Shown here one piece after another: positions 17,834 to 26,742 of a DNA stretch of 64,000 bases (position 1 is its first letter; every line of letters starts with the position of its first letter). The stretch is from the NCBI GenBank assembly GCA_035560235.1, contig DATMAG010000082.1, positions 61,995 through 125,994 of the forward strand, written 5' to 3'. The notes under the pieces were generated by a model, which was not told the DNA's origin, made no database searches, and saw only the letters and a program-made list of their open reading frames with translations. This DNA is from DASRDU01 sp035560235 (GTDB lineage: Bacteria > Acidobacteriota > Blastocatellia > RBC074). The translations under genes and the position numbers were made by a program.

Positions 17834-19363
17834 TTACTTTGCCGCGGCGAGCGCCGTCTTCATCATAAGTTCAATCGGAGCTTCCCTGCCCGTCCATAAG
17901 CGGAACTGTTCTGCGGCCTGACCGATCAGCATTGCCATTCCGCCGAGCGTCTGGCATCCGGCAGCTTCGGCGTCCTTCAGCAGTTGCGTTTCGAGCGGAT
18001 TGTAGATCAGATCGTAAACCAGCCTGACGTCCTTCAACTGCTCAGTCTTAACCGGACTGCGCGCCTCACCGTGCCCCTGCATGCCAACCGGAGTGCAGTT
18101 GATGACAATGTCCGCGCCACCTTTGAAATCATCCAGCGCTGCCGCCTGCGCGCCGAATTCAGCCGCGAGCGCCTGCGCCTTTCGCGCGTCACGCGCATAA
18201 ACAGTCGTCTGCGCGCCGCGTTCATTCAGCCCGTAACAGATCGCCCGCGCCGCGCCGCCCGCGCCAAGCACAGCCACACGCGCATCACGCAGTTCAGTCA
18301 TTGCCTCAAGCGGCTTCATTGCGCCGATCACGTCGGTGTTGTAACCGCGCAGTTCATTATCTTCGACCACGACCGTATTGACTGCGCCAATCTGCTGCGC
18401 GGTCGGATCAATGAAATCAAGGTGCGGCATGATTGAAAGCTTGTGTGGAATCGTCACGCTCAGGCCGCGCATCAGCCAGTCCATTTTTCCGGTTGCAGGC
18501 CGCACAAAATCGCGCACGAACTCGCTGACATCATCAACTTCAAGGGGCAGGTAAACGGCGTCAATGCCGAGCGCAGCGAGCGCCGTGTTGTGAATCAGCG
18601 GCGAGCGCGAATGGCCGATGGGATTGCCGATCACGCCCATCACCTGACTGTTTCTGGTCAGCCGGTCGGCGCGGTAAAGATGGCGCAGTTCATCAACTGT
18701 CGGCTGCCCGCTCGCGCTTTCGGCTCCGCGCCGCAGCGCGCCGAACGTGAGCAGCGCGCCGCGTGACAGCGCCAGCACGCGGGTTGCAATGCCTGGTAAC
18801 CCCATCGCCAGGGCAATGACAGGCTTTGATGACCTTTCGATCAAATCAAACACCAGCAGGCAGTCAGCAACGCGATTTGCTTTGACTGCGATTTTGACGA
18901 CCGCTGCCGGAGTGCGCGCAATGCGTTCGTAAATTTCGCTCAGGCTGGCAGGCGTCTCTCTGAAATCGTGATGTGAGCAGATGATTTTGTTCCAGGGAAC
19001 AGGCGGTTCTGATTCTGCCAGGCTCTCGACCAGATCAAGCTCAAAATCAGCAAAGCCGATGCAGGCTTTAACCTGCTCAGGCAGGCGACGCCAGAAATCA
19101 AGCCGGTCAGCGAGGCTCCGTTGTATTTTGCCACCCTGTTCAGCCGGGCGATAAGTCAGAATCAGCAGCGGCTTCAACCTGGCTTTCGGCAGACTCGCCA
19201 GAATCAGCGGCAGTTCATCAGCCTCAGGATAATCAAGCCGCAATTCAATGGCATCAGCCGTGAGCGCGGCCTGATTGATGGCAGTGAGAAATGATTCAGC
19301 CTTCGTTTCAGTAATCGGGACACAGATCAGTCCGGCCTTTTGTGGTCGTTCAGCAGTCATCAC
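17834..19363 (-). CDS. aroDE: Bifunctional 3-dehydroquinate dehydratase (type I) / shikimate dehydrogenase
   Basis: A fused enzyme for steps 3 and 4 of the shikimate pathway. Residues ~1-232 are a type I dehydroquinase: ELRLDYPEAD, the catalytic His in IICSHHDFRET (131/132) and the Schiff-base Lys157 in AVVKIAVKA. Residues ~240-509 are shikimate dehydrogenase: VIGNPIGHSRSPLIHN (substrate site), SVTIPHK with the catalytic Lys, and the nucleotide motif GAGGAARAI. The fusion resembles plant DHQ-SDH enzymes and also occurs in several bacterial groups. There is no operon partner; it is divergent from tmRNA. Confidence 0.96.
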   Translation of the reverse strand: MMTAERPQKAGLICVPITETKAESFLTAINQAALTADAIELRLDYPEADELPLILASLPKARLKPLLILTYRPAEQGGKIQRSLADRLDFWRRLPEQVKACIGFADFELDLVESLAESEPPVPWNKIICSHHDFRETPASLSEIYERIARTPAAVVKIAVKANRVADCLLVFDLIERSSKPVIALAMGLPGIATRVLALSRGALLTFGALRRGAESASGQPTVDELRHLYRADRLTRNSQVMGVIGNPIGHSRSPLIHNTALAALGIDAVYLPLEVDDVSEFVRDFVRPATGKMDWLMRGLSVTIPHKLSIMPHLDFIDPTAQQIGAVNTVVVEDNELRGYNTDVIGAMKPLEAMTELRDARVAVLGAGGAARAICYGLNERGAQTTVYARDARKAQALAAEFGAQAAALDDFKGGADIVINCTPVGMQGHGEARSPVKTEQLKDVRLVYDLIYNPLETQLLKDAEAAGCQTLGGMAMLIGQAAEQFRLWTGREAPIELMMKTALAAAK

Positions 19364-19395
19364 TATTCAGCCTTCGGGCAACAGAGAGTGGTTTC

Positions 19396-19424
19396 TTGAC
19401 ATCAATATGGTCGCTCTTTAGACT
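19396..19424 (+). promoter_or_regulatory. Sigma-70-like promoter for tmRNA
   Basis: TTGACA (19396-19401) and TAGACT (19419-19424) are separated by 17 bp, with a perfect -35 box. The predicted start lies about 30 nt before the mature tmRNA 5' end, consistent with RNase P processing. Confidence 0.7.
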
Positions 19425-19458
19425 CTGAAGCGTTCGCTGAAAAGTGTCAACCACAGAT

Positions 19459-19823
<365 letters not shown>

Positions 19824-19877
19824 TACCCCATTTCAGATTCTGAATCTGAGATTTGAAATCTCCCGCGCAGCCCTTCA

Positions 19878-20708
19878 ATGAACCAGCTTCCCATTGGCAT
19901 CTTCGATTCAGGCGTCGGCGGTCTGACTGTGCTCAAAGCCGTGCAGGAACGGCTGCCGAGTGAGGATGTTATTTACCTGGGCGATACGGCGCGGGTTCCT
20001 TACGGCACGAAATCACCGGCGACAGTTGAGCGGTACGCCATCGAGGACGCTTCGTTTCTGATCGAAAAGGGCGTCAAGATGATCGTCATCGCCTGCAACA
20101 CGGCTTCGGCGCTCGCAGCGAATGAACTGCGGCGAGTCATCATGCTGCCGCTGCTGGGCGTCATCGGGCCGGGAGCGCGAGCGGCGGCGCGAGCCACGCG
20201 CAACCATCGTATTGGCGTCATTGGCACTGAAGCGACGATTGCGAGCGGCGCTTATGAACGGCGCATCCGCGAAGCCTGCGGTGACGCTGACGTTCACATC
20301 TTTTCGCAGGCCTGCCCGCTGTTTGTGCCGCTCGTTGAAGAAGGCGAAACCGATTCTGACATTGCCAGGTCGGTCGCGGAAAAATATCTGGCCGCGTTGC
20401 GCGAGCAGCAGATTGATACGCTGGTGCTGGGCTGTACGCATTACCCGTTGCTCAAGGATGTGATTGCTGAAACAATGGGCGACGCGGTGACGCTGGTTGA
20501 TTCAGCCGAAGCTGCCGCAGGGGAAACTGCCGCATTGCTCGCCGAAAAAAATCTGCTCAATCCGCAAACCGGGCGCGGCACGGGCCGCTTTTATGTGACC
20601 GATGCGGCGCAGCGGTTTCATCGCATTGCTGAACGCTTTCTCGGAGCGCCGCTCGAACATCTTGAAGCGGTCGAGGTATTCGGACATGACAGACTTCACG
20701 CGCACTGA
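19878..20708 (+). CDS. murI: Glutamate racemase
   Basis: Makes D-glutamate for peptidoglycan from L-glutamate; cytoplasmic and cofactor-free. The 276-residue protein has the substrate-binding start IGIFDSGVGGLTVLKAV, VIYLGDTARVPYGTKS, and the two catalytic cysteines Cys73 (IACNTAS) and Cys186 (LGCTHYPLL). Its last 23 bp overlap the rph start, so translation of the two is probably coupled. It starts a three-gene run, murI-rph-secreted protein. Confidence 0.97.
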   Translation: MNQLPIGIFDSGVGGLTVLKAVQERLPSEDVIYLGDTARVPYGTKSPATVERYAIEDASFLIEKGVKMIVIACNTASALAANELRRVIMLPLLGVIGPGARAAARATRNHRIGVIGTEATIASGAYERRIREACGDADVHIFSQACPLFVPLVEEGETDSDIARSVAEKYLAALREQQIDTLVLGCTHYPLLKDVIAETMGDAVTLVDSAEAAAGETAALLAEKNLLNPQTGRGTGRFYVTDAAQRFHRIAERFLGAPLEHLEAVEVFGHDRLHAH

Positions 20709-21456
20709 TGGCCGTCGCCCAAATGAACTGAGGCCGGTGCGGCTGACAACCGGGTTCACCAGATATGCCGAAGGCTCGGTGCTGATCGAAATGGGCGCGA
20801 CGCGCGTCATCTGCACGGCTTCGGTTGAAGATCGGGTGCCGAATTTTCTGAAGGGCAAGGGCACGGGCTGGGTGACGGCGGAATATGCGATGCTGCCCCG
20901 CGCCACTGAAACGCGCACGCCGCGTGAAATCGGGCGCGGCGGGCCTTCGGGTCGCACGCACGAAATCCAGCGGCTGATCGGGCGCAGCCTGCGTTCGGTT
21001 GTCAATTTTCAGGCGCTCGGTGAACGCACTGTGACGATTGACTGTGATGTGATTCAGGCCGATGGCGGGACCCGCACGGCAGCGATTACGGGCGGCTTCG
21101 TCGCGCTGGCGCTGGCGCTGCACGGGCAGGTTGAAGCGGGAAAGATCGGCGGGTTGCCGCTGCGCGATTACGTGGCGGCTGTCAGCGTCGGCATTGTTGG
21201 CGGGCGGACGCTGCTCGATCTGGCCTATATTGAGGATTCGCAGGCTGAAGTTGATATGAATATTGTGCGCACTGGCGATGGCCGTTTTGTCGAGCTTCAG
21301 GGAACGGCAGAACAGGAACCATTCAGCCGCGCACAGATGGATGAACTGATTGCTGTTGCCGAATACGGCATTGAGCAGTTGATTGTAATGCAACGCGCCG
21401 CCATTGAAAGCGCGCTGGGAGGCGCACCATTGCGCGTAATGGAGACGAGCCAATGA
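20686..21456 (+). CDS. rph: Ribonuclease PH
   Basis: A phosphorolytic 3'-5' exoribonuclease that trims tRNA 3' ends. The start at 20686 (MTDFTRTDGRRPNELRP) matches the family N-terminus; the frame is open further upstream but that part overlaps murI. The 256-residue protein shows the phosphate-site segment RTHEIQRLIGRSLRSVV and the conserved IDCDVIQADGGTRTAAITG. The stop codon overlaps the next start by ATGA. Confidence 0.97.
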   Translation: MTDFTRTDGRRPNELRPVRLTTGFTRYAEGSVLIEMGATRVICTASVEDRVPNFLKGKGTGWVTAEYAMLPRATETRTPREIGRGGPSGRTHEIQRLIGRSLRSVVNFQALGERTVTIDCDVIQADGGTRTAAITGGFVALALALHGQVEAGKIGGLPLRDYVAAVSVGIVGGRTLLDLAYIEDSQAEVDMNIVRTGDGRFVELQGTAEQEPFSRAQMDELIAVAEYGIEQLIVMQRAAIESALGGAPLRVMETSQ

Positions 21457-22001
21457 TGAACCGGAGACTGAATAAATATTTGCGATATTTCCTGCTGACC
21501 GTGCTGGCCGGGATGCTGACGCTGCTGCCTGCTGCGGCGATGCCGCAGGGCGAGGGTGAAGTCTTTGAAGATCCCGATGGCGTTTATACGCTGAAGCTGC
21601 CAAAGAACTGGATTGCAGTCGTCAGCAAGGACGGCCTGGGGCGCAACGAAGTCAATATTGTTTACAAGGGCATTCGCGAGGACGGCGCGCTCAGAATCCG
21701 TCGGCTCGATGTCGAAGCCGGATCAAAGGCGATGGATGCCGCGAAGCGCGATGAGGATCAGACGCTGCGTTTCCGGCCCGGTTATTCGCGAGGCGGCTTT
21801 GAGAACTTCGCAGCGAACTATGACGCGGCCCTGCTCACTTACGATTACACACAGGCGGGCAGGCCGAAGATGGGGCGCACCTATTATCTGAAGGCCAATG
21901 GCACGACGGTCTATGTGCTGTGGTTCACCGGCAACCGCAACACGCTCGGCCCGCTGCGGGCGCAAACCGATGCGATTGCGCGTTCATTCAGGGTGAAATA
22001 G
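21453..22001 (+). CDS. Small secreted protein, PsbP/DUF1795-like fold suspected
   Basis: A 182-residue protein with a clear signal peptide (YFLLTVLAGMLTLLPAAA, cleavage near residue 30). The mature part begins VFEDPDGVYTLKLPKNWIAV and ends VLWFTGNRNTLGPLRAQTDAIARSF, a pattern seen in PsbP-like or DUF1795-like alpha/beta proteins. The C-terminal domain of the M48 protease at 5896-7320 looks similar. It is translationally coupled to rph through the ATGA overlap. Function unknown. Confidence 0.7.
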   Translation: MMNRRLNKYLRYFLLTVLAGMLTLLPAAAMPQGEGEVFEDPDGVYTLKLPKNWIAVVSKDGLGRNEVNIVYKGIREDGALRIRRLDVEAGSKAMDAAKRDEDQTLRFRPGYSRGGFENFAANYDAALLTYDYTQAGRPKMGRTYYLKANGTTVYVLWFTGNRNTLGPLRAQTDAIARSFRVK

Positions 22002-22020
22002 CGAATTTCAGACTGCCTGG

Positions 22021-22130
22021 CTGAAAAGACAAGCCACGAATCAACACGAACTGACACGAATCACAACAGGGCAGCCCGGCCAGGATTTGATTCGTGTCAG
22101 TTCGTGTTGATTCGTGGCTTGTCTTTTCAG
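22021..22130. repeat. Perfect 42-bp inverted repeat of tandem decamers
   Basis: 22021-22062 and 22089-22130 are exact reverse complements over 42 bases, with a 26-base loop. The arms contain tandem units of the type CACGAATCAA / CACGAACTGA. It lies between two convergent genes and would form an unusually stable hairpin in either transcript. Confidence 0.9.
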
Positions 22131-22142
22131 CAGAGATAAAGG

Positions 22143-22178
22143 AGCGCGAAACAGCAGTTACTGTTCCGCGCTTTTCAT
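22143..22178. terminator. Bidirectional intrinsic terminator between convergent genes
   Basis: AGCGCGAAACAG pairs with CTGTTCCGCGCT (one mismatch), followed by TTTT on the plus strand. It sits 26 bp past the htrA-like stop and beyond the 42-bp inverted repeat from the rph side. Confidence 0.65.
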
Positions 22179-22203
22179 ATTCGCGGACTGAGGGTGCCCG
22201 TCT

Positions 22204-23421
22204 TTATGTTCTCCGGCGTTCAGCGGCGTTCGGGTCGGTCAGGGTGACGCTCAGAGTCATCCGGCTGCCGTTTCTGAGGACTTCGACCTGGACGCGGTCA
22301 CCGATGTTTTTGCTGCCGACCAGGCGGTCGAGGTCATCGGTCGAGCGCACGGGCTGTCCGTCAATTTTCGTGATGATGTCGCCGCCGATGTAGGCGAGTC
22401 GTCCGCGATAACGCACCGGCTGTCTGCCACCGCGCATTCCGGCTCGGTCAGCGGCTGAGCCGGGATAGACCTGCGACACCATCAGGCCCTGCTGCACCGG
22501 CAGATCCAGAGCCTGGGCGATCTGACCATCAACTTCGATCACGCCGACGAGTCCGAGTTTCGGGCGGCGCACGTAACCATAAGCCACAATGTCATTGATG
22601 ACTCGTTTGGCCGTGTCCACCGGAACCGCAAAGCCGATGCCCGCCGAAGCGCCGGACGGGCTGTAGATCATCGTGTTGATGCCGATCATCCGGCCCCGCG
22701 AATCGAGCAGCGGCCCGCCCGAATTGCCCGGATTGATGGCCGCATCAGTCTGCACGACGCCGCCTTCAATCAGGCGGCCAGTAAATTCAGACCGCAGCGG
22801 GCGCGCCAGTCCTGAAACGATTCCGGTCGTCAGCGTGTGGTCAAAGCCGAAGGGATTGCCGATGGCGAGCACCTTCTGACCGACGAACAGTTCCTTTGAA
22901 TCGCCCAGCATAATCGGCGTCAGTTCTGAAGCAGGCGCGTTGATTCTGATGATGGCCAGATCGTTGTCAGGATCAGCTCCCACGCGGCGCGCCTTGTAAT
23001 GCTTTCCATTGTCGAGTGCGACATCGAGTTCCTGCGCATCCTGAATGACGTGATAGTTGGTCAGGATGTTGCCGCTTTTGTCGAGGATCGAGCCGGAGCC
23101 GGTGCCCTTCTGCGGATAGACATTGAACCAGTCTTCGACATAGGTCGTCGAAGTGATGTTGACGACGCTCGGACTCAGCGCCTTGTAGACTTCCGCGTTG
23201 TTCTTCTCGTCAGTGGCTGCTGAAGGATCAGTCAGTCCGGCGACCAGCGCAGTCTCAGATGTTTTTGCTCTCTCTTCCTTCGCATCGGCGGGACGACCAG
23301 TGAGCGACTGGCCGAAGCGGTCATAAAGGATCACTCCGCTGGCCGCGAAGATTGCAGTCAGCAGCGCCAGGACGATCAGCTGTCTGGCGGTGAGCTGGTA
23401 TGTCGGTTTCATAAAAGTCAT
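22204..23421 (-). CDS. HtrA/Deg-family periplasmic serine protease
   Basis: A 405-residue DegS/DegQ-like protease: N-terminal membrane anchor (about 14-34), a linker, a chymotrypsin-fold domain with His124 (LTNYHVI), Asp154 (DNDLAII) and Ser234 (GNSGGPL), and a single PDZ domain (about 290-395, with TKIDGQPVRSTDDLDRLV). It degrades or senses misfolded envelope proteins. One PDZ plus an N-terminal anchor suggests a DegS- or HhoA-like type. The start may be ATG at 23421 or the next in-frame Met three codons in. Confidence 0.93.
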   Translation of the reverse strand: MTFMKPTYQLTARQLIVLALLTAIFAASGVILYDRFGQSLTGRPADAKEERAKTSETALVAGLTDPSAATDEKNNAEVYKALSPSVVNITSTTYVEDWFNVYPQKGTGSGSILDKSGNILTNYHVIQDAQELDVALDNGKHYKARRVGADPDNDLAIIRINAPASELTPIMLGDSKELFVGQKVLAIGNPFGFDHTLTTGIVSGLARPLRSEFTGRLIEGGVVQTDAAINPGNSGGPLLDSRGRMIGINTMIYSPSGASAGIGFAVPVDTAKRVINDIVAYGYVRRPKLGLVGVIEVDGQIAQALDLPVQQGLMVSQVYPGSAADRAGMRGGRQPVRYRGRLAYIGGDIITKIDGQPVRSTDDLDRLVGSKNIGDRVQVEVLRNGSRMTLSVTLTDPNAAERRRT

Positions 23422-23529
23422 TCTCCTGATTGAATCAGATTCTCGTTCGTCTGAATTTACCCCGACCAGAGTCGGAAAGTTCCAGGAAAACAGATGCAGA
23501 TTTAATGATCCGGGTTGTTGATGGCGCTG

Positions 23530-23994
23530 TTACCCGGCCAGCAGTTCATCCCGCTGCACCCATCCCATTTCACCGAACCCGCCGATGAAGCGGGCCTGTC
23601 TGACCTCGATTCTGAAGAGCGTGAAATCGCCCAGCTGGAAGTTCTGCTGCGCCTCGGGAAAGCGTTGCAGGTAGCGGCGCGCGGCGTCTGCGATTTCATT
23701 TTCCGGCACGGGCGCAGCCAGCCCCATCAGCGTCAGCCGCGCTCCGGCCTGTGGAGTGTCGGCGGCGGCGGAATCCTGAACGAAAAGGCTGACGCGCGAA
23801 TCGGCGCGCAGGTTGCGCGTGTGTTCAGCCAGTTCGCTGACCAGAATGACCGGCTCGCCAGCCGCACTGAGCGCATAGGGCGTGACCGAGCCGAACGGCC
23901 AGCCGCCGTGTTTCTGTGAAAGAGTGCAAAGCACTCCCTGTCGCTCCTGACTGAGCAGGCGGCGAACTGACTCGACACGATCCTGAATTGCCAT
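23530..23994 (-). CDS. Pyridoxamine-5'-phosphate-oxidase-like flavin/heme-binding protein (HugZ/CREG type)
   Basis: A 154-residue split-barrel protein. The N-terminus RRLLSQERQGVLCTLSQ and the core FGSVTPYALSAAGEPVILVSELAEHTRNL, with SRVSLFVQD, match the HugZ/CREG-like branch of the PNPOx superfamily, whose members bind FMN or heme. It is shorter than HugZ, with no C-terminal DUF2470 domain. Function cannot be set beyond that. Confidence 0.8.
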   Translation of the reverse strand: MAIQDRVESVRRLLSQERQGVLCTLSQKHGGWPFGSVTPYALSAAGEPVILVSELAEHTRNLRADSRVSLFVQDSAAADTPQAGARLTLMGLAAPVPENEIADAARRYLQRFPEAQQNFQLGDFTLFRIEVRQARFIGGFGEMGWVQRDELLAG

Positions 23995-24002
23995 GAATTC
24001 AC

Positions 24003-24345
24003 CTCCGAAGCTGCATTGTTTTCAGCCCGGATAGTAACACTTCAGGCGGCACCGGAAACACTGCGGGCACACAGTTGCGTCTGAAAAGTGCGGTCATCAG
24101 CAACCGTTCGGCGCGTTTTTCAGGCTCTCAGAAAGCCCGCAAAACATCCTGCTTGAAACCTGATCGGGATGGCGTAAAATATCCGGGATCTTTGGCAGCC
24201 CCGGTTTTATCTGCGATGCCTGCGCCCCTTCCCTTTTCGGCCTTCCGGCTGAGCTGCTGGCAGGTAATATCGTGGCAACCAATCTTTCAGCGGAGACGCA
24301 CCTGGCTGTCACCTCCTGACGGGGTGGCTGCCTGCGGGCAACTGG
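24003..24345 (+). other. Non-coding stretch upstream of the J-domain gene
   Basis: No convincing gene. A sigma-70-like pair TTGAAA (24153-24158) / TAAAAT (24175-24180), spacing 16, points toward the J-domain gene and would give a leader of about 160 nt. I see no recognisable riboswitch. Confidence 0.4.
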
Positions 24346-25143
24346 ATGTCTGATCTGTACCGAGTGCTGGGCGTCAGTCGCACGGCCAATGCAAACGAAA
24401 TCAAATCCGCTTATCGCCGTCTGGCGCGCAAATATCACCCTGACGTCAATTCGGATCCGTCCGCGGCGCGTCAGTTTGCCCGCCTCACCGAAGCCTATCA
24501 GACGCTGATTGACCCGCAGCGGCGGGCTTATTACGACCGCACCGGAACGGCAGACTCTTCAGCGGCGGCCCGGTCGCGCCGGGCAGCGAATTCGGCAGCG
24601 GCGGCGCGGGCAGCGCGCCGGGCCTATTACCAGGCGCGGGCCGACCGCATCGTCAACGAGTGGCTGGAGCGCGAGCGCGAGGAATCGAAATGGCGCGGCC
24701 AGGCCGTTTATACGACCGTCGCGCTGTTTCTTTCGACTTTTATGGTTGCGATGCTGAAGCCGTCAATCTTCGGCGCGCTGCCGACGCTCTGGCAGATCGC
24801 GCTGACCGTGCTCTTCGGCATCGGCGTCTGGCACCTCGGCAGCAATATCAAACGACAGCTCGATCATTACACTTACCGTCCGGTGATGATTTCGCTGATG
24901 CGTTATCGCAAGCCTGACGAACGTTACAGCCGGGGCGCGGCGTTGGCCTTTATCGGCGGCGGTTATCTCCTGTCGCTCGGGACGGGCATGCTGATCGGCG
25001 CGCTGACTGAGGATTTCACCAGCCAGCTTTTCGGCGCGCCAAGTCTCGAAAACCTTATCTTCGGCGTCCTGTTTTATCCGCCGATTATCGTCCTGATCGT
25101 GGATATGATGTATCAGGTCAACCAGCGCTTTGATGAATGGTGA
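24346..25143 (+). CDS. Membrane-anchored J-domain (DnaJ-like) protein
   Basis: Residues 3-70 are a J domain (LYRVLGVSRTANANEIKSAY, HPD at 31-33, AYQTLIDPQRRAYYDRTG), which stimulates a DnaK-type Hsp70. An Ala/Arg-rich helical linker (70-115) follows, then four predicted membrane helices (about 125-260). There is no Gly/Phe or zinc-finger region, so it is a type III J-protein that would recruit Hsp70 to the inner membrane. The 3' end overlaps the next gene by 14 bp. Confidence 0.88.
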   Translation: MSDLYRVLGVSRTANANEIKSAYRRLARKYHPDVNSDPSAARQFARLTEAYQTLIDPQRRAYYDRTGTADSSAAARSRRAANSAAAARAARRAYYQARADRIVNEWLEREREESKWRGQAVYTTVALFLSTFMVAMLKPSIFGALPTLWQIALTVLFGIGVWHLGSNIKRQLDHYTYRPVMISLMRYRKPDERYSRGAALAFIGGGYLLSLGTGMLIGALTEDFTSQLFGAPSLENLIFGVLFYPPIIVLIVDMMYQVNQRFDEW

Positions 25144-26668
25144 AATCAAGTCGTCGGAGGCCGGTGACCGGTTGAGTCGCCGACTGGTTCTGCGCATCTT
25201 CCTTCTTCTTTCTCTCCTGCTCAGTTTTCCGGCTTTCGTTTCCGCCTTTCCGCTCACCTGCGAAATTACGGCCATCTCGTCCGCGACCCGTTCAATGCGG
25301 GTGTCGTGTCTGGCGACGCTGACCAGAGGCCGCTATCGGCTCAGGTTCGCCGACGAATTCGCCGGAATGCAGCGACTGAGCGAGCGCATCTATTCGCTCA
25401 GAATCAGTGAAGCGAATGGCAGCCGATTGACGCCGGAAATTCACGGGCTGGGCATATATTTTCTCAGTCTGAACGAACGCGAAGAGACCATCACGCTCAG
25501 TTACGAAATGCGTCTGGGCCGCGCGCTCGACCCCGGTTCATATCCGCTGACTTCCAGCCTTGGCCCCGAAGCCGGATTTCTGCTGCTCGATGATGTTGTG
25601 CCGCGCCTTTGCGTAGCCGGTGAAAACGACTGCGAAGAAAAGCCGGATCGCGTCAGGCTGAAGATAGTGCCGCCTGAAGCGTGGCGCATTGCGACGACCG
25701 AGCAGCAGCACGACGGCTTTTTCGACGTTCCCGATCAGAGCCGGGCGATCTTCTTTCTCGGTCAGCTGCGCGAGCAGACGCTGGATGTAAATGGTGTGCA
25801 GTTGCGCGTGGCCGTGGCCGGGCAATGGAGTTTTTCTGAAGGGCAGGCGGCGCGGCTGGCTGCGGGCATCGCCAGCGAGCAGGCCTCGATTATGGGCGGG
25901 CTGCCTTCGGACAGACGGCAGGAACCTTTTCTGGTCACGCTTGCGCCTTACCCGATTCCGCTGACCGGCCTGCGCTCAAGCGCGCTCACCCGGCATCACA
26001 CGGTCGTGATGATGCTCAATCAGAACGACAACCCGGCGCGCACGTTTGCCCATTACTCCCGGCATCTGGCGCACGAGATGTTTCACTTCTACCTGCCGGG
26101 CAGCTTCAACATCCGCGAAAATTTCGACTGGTTCTGGGAAGGCTTCACGCGCTATGTCGCGCTCGTCACGCTGCAGCGGCTCAGGGCTTTCAGTCTGCGC
26201 CAGTATCTGGATGCGCTCAGCGACGAGTACGAATCATATGCTTCAAACCCGATGCGCACGCGGCTGTCGCTGGTCGCGGCTTCGCCCGATAAGTTTGCGA
26301 ATCTGGCGAATTATGAACTGGTTTACCGCAAGGGCATGCTGGTCGCGGGGCTGTATGACCTGGAACTGCGGTGGCAGAGCGACGGCAAAAAGAATGTGAT
26401 GGAAGTGATGCGCGGGCTTTATCAGAATTACGGTCTGCGCGGGCGGGAGACAGGCAATCGTGAAGTCATCGCTGAATTGCAGAAGGCCGGAAACTTCGAG
26501 CGTTTCATCCGCGACAACATCGAAGGCACACGCGAAATTGACCTCGCCGTGACGCTCAAACCTTACGGGTTCGTCATCGAGCGCGGCCCGCTCGGTCGCC
26601 CGCGCATCAATGTTGCGCCTGGCCTCTCAGCCCGGCAGCGCGCCCTGATGCTGCAACTCGGCAACTGA
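25130..26668 (+). CDS. Secreted gluzincin metalloprotease, M61-like
   Basis: A 512-residue protein: signal peptide (about 20-45, IFLLLSLLLSFPAFVSA), N-terminal beta region, then the zinc site HEMFH (315-319) with the third ligand likely Glu337 in FWEGFTRYVAL. The HExxH-18-E spacing and the GF(T)RY context resemble M61/M1-type gluzincins. The C-terminal helical part and a PDZ-like remnant near the end complete it. The exact family is uncertain. It is translationally coupled to the J-domain gene, and its stop is one base from the left copy of the EamA gene end. Confidence 0.75.
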   Translation: MMNGEIKSSEAGDRLSRRLVLRIFLLLSLLLSFPAFVSAFPLTCEITAISSATRSMRVSCLATLTRGRYRLRFADEFAGMQRLSERIYSLRISEANGSRLTPEIHGLGIYFLSLNEREETITLSYEMRLGRALDPGSYPLTSSLGPEAGFLLLDDVVPRLCVAGENDCEEKPDRVRLKIVPPEAWRIATTEQQHDGFFDVPDQSRAIFFLGQLREQTLDVNGVQLRVAVAGQWSFSEGQAARLAAGIASEQASIMGGLPSDRRQEPFLVTLAPYPIPLTGLRSSALTRHHTVVMMLNQNDNPARTFAHYSRHLAHEMFHFYLPGSFNIRENFDWFWEGFTRYVALVTLQRLRAFSLRQYLDALSDEYESYASNPMRTRLSLVAASPDKFANLANYELVYRKGMLVAGLYDLELRWQSDGKKNVMEVMRGLYQNYGLRGRETGNREVIAELQKAGNFERFIRDNIEGTREIDLAVTLKPYGFVIERGPLGRPRINVAPGLSARQRALMLQLGN

Positions 26669-26673
26669 ATCAG

Positions 26674-26728
26674 GCTTCAACTTCCACGACTCTTTCAGCG
26701 CGGCGCGTGACATCGTGCAGAATCAGCC
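26674..26728. repeat. Left 55-bp direct repeat: duplicated 3' end of the EamA gene
   Basis: Matches 29709-29763 at 53 of 55 positions. On the minus strand it encodes ILHDVTRRAERVVEVEA followed by its own TGA (26670-26672). The two differences (GTC/GTG and GTC/GTT) are synonymous. The copy marks the left edge of the inserted cassette. Confidence 0.9.
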
Positions 26729-26742
26729 TTTGCAGGTTGTAG

